DNA from: Streptomyces sp. ISL-43
GTDB lineage: Bacteria; Actinomycetota; Actinomycetes; Streptomycetales; Streptomycetaceae
DNA length: 55,649 bases
Direction: 5' to 3'
Assembly: GCF_018614195.1 (NCBI RefSeq)
Contig: NZ_JAGGOT010000003.1
Span: forward strand, 1 to 55,649
The position numbers were made by a program, and so were the translations under genes. This document shows positions 53,354 through 55,649 of this stretch, one piece after another. The notes below the pieces were generated by a model that saw nothing but the letters and a program-made list of their open reading frames with translations, searched no databases and was not told where the DNA came from. How positions within the stretch are numbered: the stretch's first letter is position 1; every line of letters starts with the position of its first letter.

Positions 53354-53430
53354 GAGTGGCAGCATACTGCCGCCCAACGGGATGCAGACGCTGCGTTAGG
53401 TGCGTTTTGCCTATTTTCAGCGTTAGTTCT

Positions 53431-53463
53431 TGCAGGGGTGCTAACGGCGTTAGCACCCCTGCA
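53431..53463. promoter_or_regulatory. parS-like palindrome 3, upstream of parA
   Basis: GTGCTAACGGCGTTAGCAC inside a perfect 15-bp inverted repeat (53431-53445 and 53449-53463). It lies 78 bases before the parA start and could combine partition and autoregulation. Confidence 0.8.
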
Positions 53464-53622
53464 CCACCTCGCACCGACATCGTGGAAGCGAAACAGCTGA
53501 GGAGGCGGCTCAGCTGAGCAGGCGAAAGGGTGCGTCTGCCGCCCGTTCGGATGCGAGGGCCACACCCCTTGAAGCCCAGCCGCGTTCTGCCATGAACACT
53601 GCCGCCCACTGTGGAGAGCTCT

Positions 53623-54255
53623 ATGACCCACATCGACCCCGCAGCCCATATTCGCCCCGACTGGTGGACCGACGACACGTTCATTCAGCTGTGCGCGTTG
53701 GAAGACCGCGCCCTGCCCAGCAAGGGTCTGTCTACTCGGGAAGAACAGCATCCGACCCTGCCCATCTTGAAGCAGCTCCTGGGAGCTGTGTGGTGGTTGG
53801 GCAAGACAGGTGGAATCGGGGAAGAGGGACCACGGGCCGAGGATGTCATCGAAGCCCTACAAAGCGCCGAGTGGTCCGCACGGCTCGCAGCCCGGGCCGC
53901 CCGCCTGACACTCAGCCGACTGGATGGGCCTTCCGACGACGAAGTAGCCGAAGACGAAAGGTACTGCGAGAGGGAAGACCCCAACTGGGGTCCGCCGCAC
54001 GCCCGCCTGACCGAAGCCACCTTCATCGTGCGCCTTCCCGGATACTCCGGAGACACCGTCAGCGCAACGATTCAAGTCGACACCGAGGGCACGATGACCA
54101 TCGATGGGAACGGCCCCCTGGCCCAGCTCAATACGCTCGGACGACTCAACGCCCGTGCAGCCATCGACGAGATCGAGGCACTGGTTGAGCGACAGCTCGC
54201 TCCCACAGCAGAGCCCCACAACGCCGGCCCGTCGGCGACTGGTTCCCACGACTGA
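53623..54255 (+). CDS. Hypothetical protein beside the partition operon
   Basis: 210 residues from the ATG at 53623 (GGAGAG upstream; GTG at 53611 possible). Two soluble parts: a helical N-terminal region (DDTFIQLCALEDRALPSKG) and a beta-rich C-terminal half (ATFIVRLPGYSGDTVSATIQVDTEGTMTI). No recognised domain. Divergent from parA. A strong terminator follows. Confidence 0.65.
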   Translation: MTHIDPAAHIRPDWWTDDTFIQLCALEDRALPSKGLSTREEQHPTLPILKQLLGAVWWLGKTGGIGEEGPRAEDVIEALQSAEWSARLAARAARLTLSRLDGPSDDEVAEDERYCEREDPNWGPPHARLTEATFIVRLPGYSGDTVSATIQVDTEGTMTIDGNGPLAQLNTLGRLNARAAIDEIEALVERQLAPTAEPHNAGPSATGSHD

Positions 54256-54323
54256 CGGCGGCACGACTGCCACCAGTCCTGCTCGTGGCGTTGAAGGGGC
54301 CAAGCCCCCTCCCACAAACGCAG

Positions 54324-54364
54324 AAGGCCCGTGCTCCCTGCTAGAAGCAGGGAGCACGGGCCTT
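54324..54364 (+). terminator. Terminator hairpin
   Basis: 19-bp perfect stem (54324-54342 with 54346-54364), loop AGA, then T. It lies between convergent units and is probably bidirectional. Confidence 0.85.
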
Positions 54365-54439
54365 TGGGGGTTCGGAGCCGCAGCGTCTCCGGGTGCCCAG
54401 ATTGCAAGCGCGGGCGGCCCGTAGCCGGGGCAGCGAGGG

Positions 54440-54811
54440 CCGCAGCCGTAGTGTCCGTCAGGGTGGTGCACACCGGGACGCCCTGGCGGCGGGCCACGTA
54501 GATCAGGTAGCGGTTGCGCTCGGGTCGCGGGGGATCCAGAACAGGATCGCGTCGGCGTGCTGGCGGGCGTCGGTCTCCCAGTCGACCTGGTCGTCGTAGT
54601 GGGCGGCGCGGATCCCGCCCCGGGACTCCGGGGTGAGCACGGTCAGCGGCTGTTCGCCGGTCCACCGGGCGGCGAGCTCCTTGATGGCGGCGGGCCGCCA
54701 GGAGGGGACGTCGCCGCCGGCGCGCGGGGTCGGTCCGGCGAGGAAGACGCTCGGACCCGAGGCAGGAATCGGCTCGCGGGCATAGACGAGGGTGGGCGTC
54801 GGACGGGTCAT
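54440..54811 (-). pseudogene. Nucleoside 2-deoxyribosyltransferase-like remnant
   Basis: Opens from 54811 with a clear family N-terminus (SGPSVFLAGPTPRAGGDVPSWRPAA, then ILFWIPRD) but stops at 54503. The expected family end appears in another frame right after FWIPRD (RPERNRYLIYVARRQGVPVCTTLT, to about 54440). The middle of the gene seems deleted with a frame change. Start overlaps the HIT-like remnant (ATGA). Confidence 0.6.
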
Positions 54812-55100
54812 TCGTCGAACACCCCCTCGGCCTCCTGGGCGCGGACGTACTCGGCGACCGACCGCGCGGTGCCGCCTTCGAGGGCCTCGCGGACATAGTC
54901 GGTGACCATCATGCTGCCCGCGTCCTCGACCCGGTCGTAGAGCACGCTGAGCGTGGTGTGGGCCGCGTCCCGCTCGGCGTACAGCCGGTCCCAGTCGGAC
55001 TGCCCGGTCCAGGGGAGCGAGAGTCCGTCGCCCTCGACACGGGGCACCACGTGCACATGGCTGTGTTCTTCGCGGTTCGCATGTCTCACGAGACGTTGCT
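54808..55100 (-). pseudogene. HIT-family protein remnant (C-terminal half)
   Basis: The histidine-triad motif HSHVHVVPR and the following EGDGLSLPWTGQ are the C-terminus of an HIT nucleotide hydrolase, continued by a helical tail of about 80 residues to a stop at 54808. The family N-terminal half is absent; the open frame continues only as unrelated sequence to 55224. Confidence 0.5.
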
Positions 55101-55229
55101 TGACGACCGTGAGGCGGAGATGCGGTTCACCCTTTTCGGGGGTGATCGGGCTCTTTGAAGACGGCCATTCCTTACTTGGGATGACCCCGCACATGCTCAG
55201 TGGTTTTCCCCACCCAGGCCCCACCGGAC

Positions 55230-55261
55230 TTGCAACCGGTACCCGGGTACAGGTTTACCGT
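55230..55261 (+). promoter_or_regulatory. MerR-type promoter/operator
   Basis: TTGCAA (55230-55235), 19-bp spacer holding the inverted repeat ACCGGTACC/GGGTACAGGT, then TTACCGT. A 19-bp spacer with a central palindrome is the mark of MerR-regulated promoters, which are activated by DNA distortion. No MerR gene lies in the window. Confidence 0.6.
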
Positions 55262-55306
55262 CGGAGGTGTCCCCGCCTGCGGGACGTGACGACGGGAGTG
55301 AGTGCC

Positions 55307-55639
55307 ATGAGCGATCTGGCGTGGGTGCCGCGGTCCTGCACGCTGCCCACCGAGGAGCGGCCCCTGCGGGTCGCGGAGTGGGACACGCTGTTCTCCGAGC
55401 GGCTGACCTCTTCGTCGAGGCCCGAGCCATTGCGGCTGCGTCTCGGGCTGGCTGGAGGGCAGGACATCGAGGAGCGGGTGAGGGACCTGGTGGAGCGGGA
55501 GAGCGGCTGCTGCTCGTTCTTCACCTTCACCACCACCTCCGCCGAGGACCTGATCGGTTTGGACATCGCGGTGGACCCGGCACACGAGGGCGTCTTGGAC
55601 GCCCTCGCCGCATGCACCACCGCCGGGCGGCAGCGGTGA
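55307..55639 (+). CDS. Hypothetical CC-motif protein of a type that accompanies MerR regulators
   Basis: 110 residues from the ATG at 55307 (GGGAGTGAG before it). Contains the vicinal cysteine pair in ESGCCSFFTF (about 67-76), and earlier SCTLP, both conserved in a small actinobacterial family encoded beside MerR-type metal or thiol regulators. Its promoter is MerR-like. Role unknown, possibly metal or redox binding. Complete in the window. Confidence 0.7.
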   Translation: MSDLAWVPRSCTLPTEERPLRVAEWDTLFSERLTSSSRPEPLRLRLGLAGGQDIEERVRDLVERESGCCSFFTFTTTSAEDLIGLDIAVDPAHEGVLDALAACTTAGRQR

Positions 55640-55649
55640 GCACGGGTCT

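Noticed and set aside
1..55649. Integrative element (integrase, attachment sites, tRNA)
   Set aside because: No tyrosine or serine integrase, excisionase, tRNA gene or flanking direct repeats were seen.

Overview
The window is high-GC actinobacterial DNA and reads as part of a large Streptomyces-type conjugative plasmid. The reasons are the GTG and ATG starts with four-base ATGA/GTGA gene overlaps, the strong third-position G/C, the Streptomyces-style gene families, a complete ParA/ParB partition operon with its own palindromic sites, and a cytoplasmic-ATPase-driven DNA transfer operon. No integrase, excisionase, tRNA attachment site, rRNA or tRNA was recognised, so a plasmid is favoured over an integrated element, but neither plasmid end nor telomere is in view.

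Layout. (1) 1-10.2 kb, plasmid backbone: the 3' part of a helicase with helicase-associated repeats, small regulatory and hypothetical genes under a palindromic operator, a probably frameshifted zinc-motif protein, a replication-relaxation family protein, a DUF2637 membrane protein and a sigma-like protein. This section holds three distinct repeat families: GGCTTACCCA, GTGACCGAT and a 12-bp tandem repeat. (2) 10.2-22.1 kb, type IV secretion/conjugation operon: TcpC/VirB8-like, two small membrane proteins, VirB4-like ATPase, VirB6-like membrane protein, a two-domain peptidoglycan hydrolase and a VirD4-like coupling ATPase. (3) 22.1-29.3 kb: a winged-helix protein that may be a replication or regulatory protein; a small dapF-like operon; a GntR/UTRA regulator; a two-TM protein; and a fatty-acid-desaturase-like membrane protein. 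The regulator, dapF operon and desaturase appear to share the operator CTAGTnnACTAG. (4) 29.3-37.2 kb: an unknown gene pair, then a complete lasso peptide cluster (precursor, cyclase, fused RRE-leader peptidase, ABC exporter) next to a divergent TPR-type regulator. (5) 37.3-50.7 kb: two lipoproteins, then a Tad/Flp pilus locus (PKD protein, CpaB, TadZ-like, TadA, a hidden 29-residue membrane protein, TadB, TadC, Flp pilin, three TadE/TadG-like pseudopilins, and a 1171-residue LysM/BTAD protein). (6) 50.8-55.6 kb: parB and parA with three parS-like palindromes, a hypothetical gene, decayed remnants of a deoxyribosyltransferase and a HIT protein, and a MerR-type promoter in front of a CC-motif protein.

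How it fits together: ParAB and parS would keep the replicon, the VirB4/VirB6/VirD4/hydrolase set would move it, and the Tad pilus could serve attachment or mating contact. The lasso cluster is cargo that would make and export a 16-residue, nine-membered-ring peptide. The most novel parts are the lasso peptide, the iteron fields at 5.3, 6.9 and 8.8-9.6 kb, the shared GntR operators and the partition palindromes.
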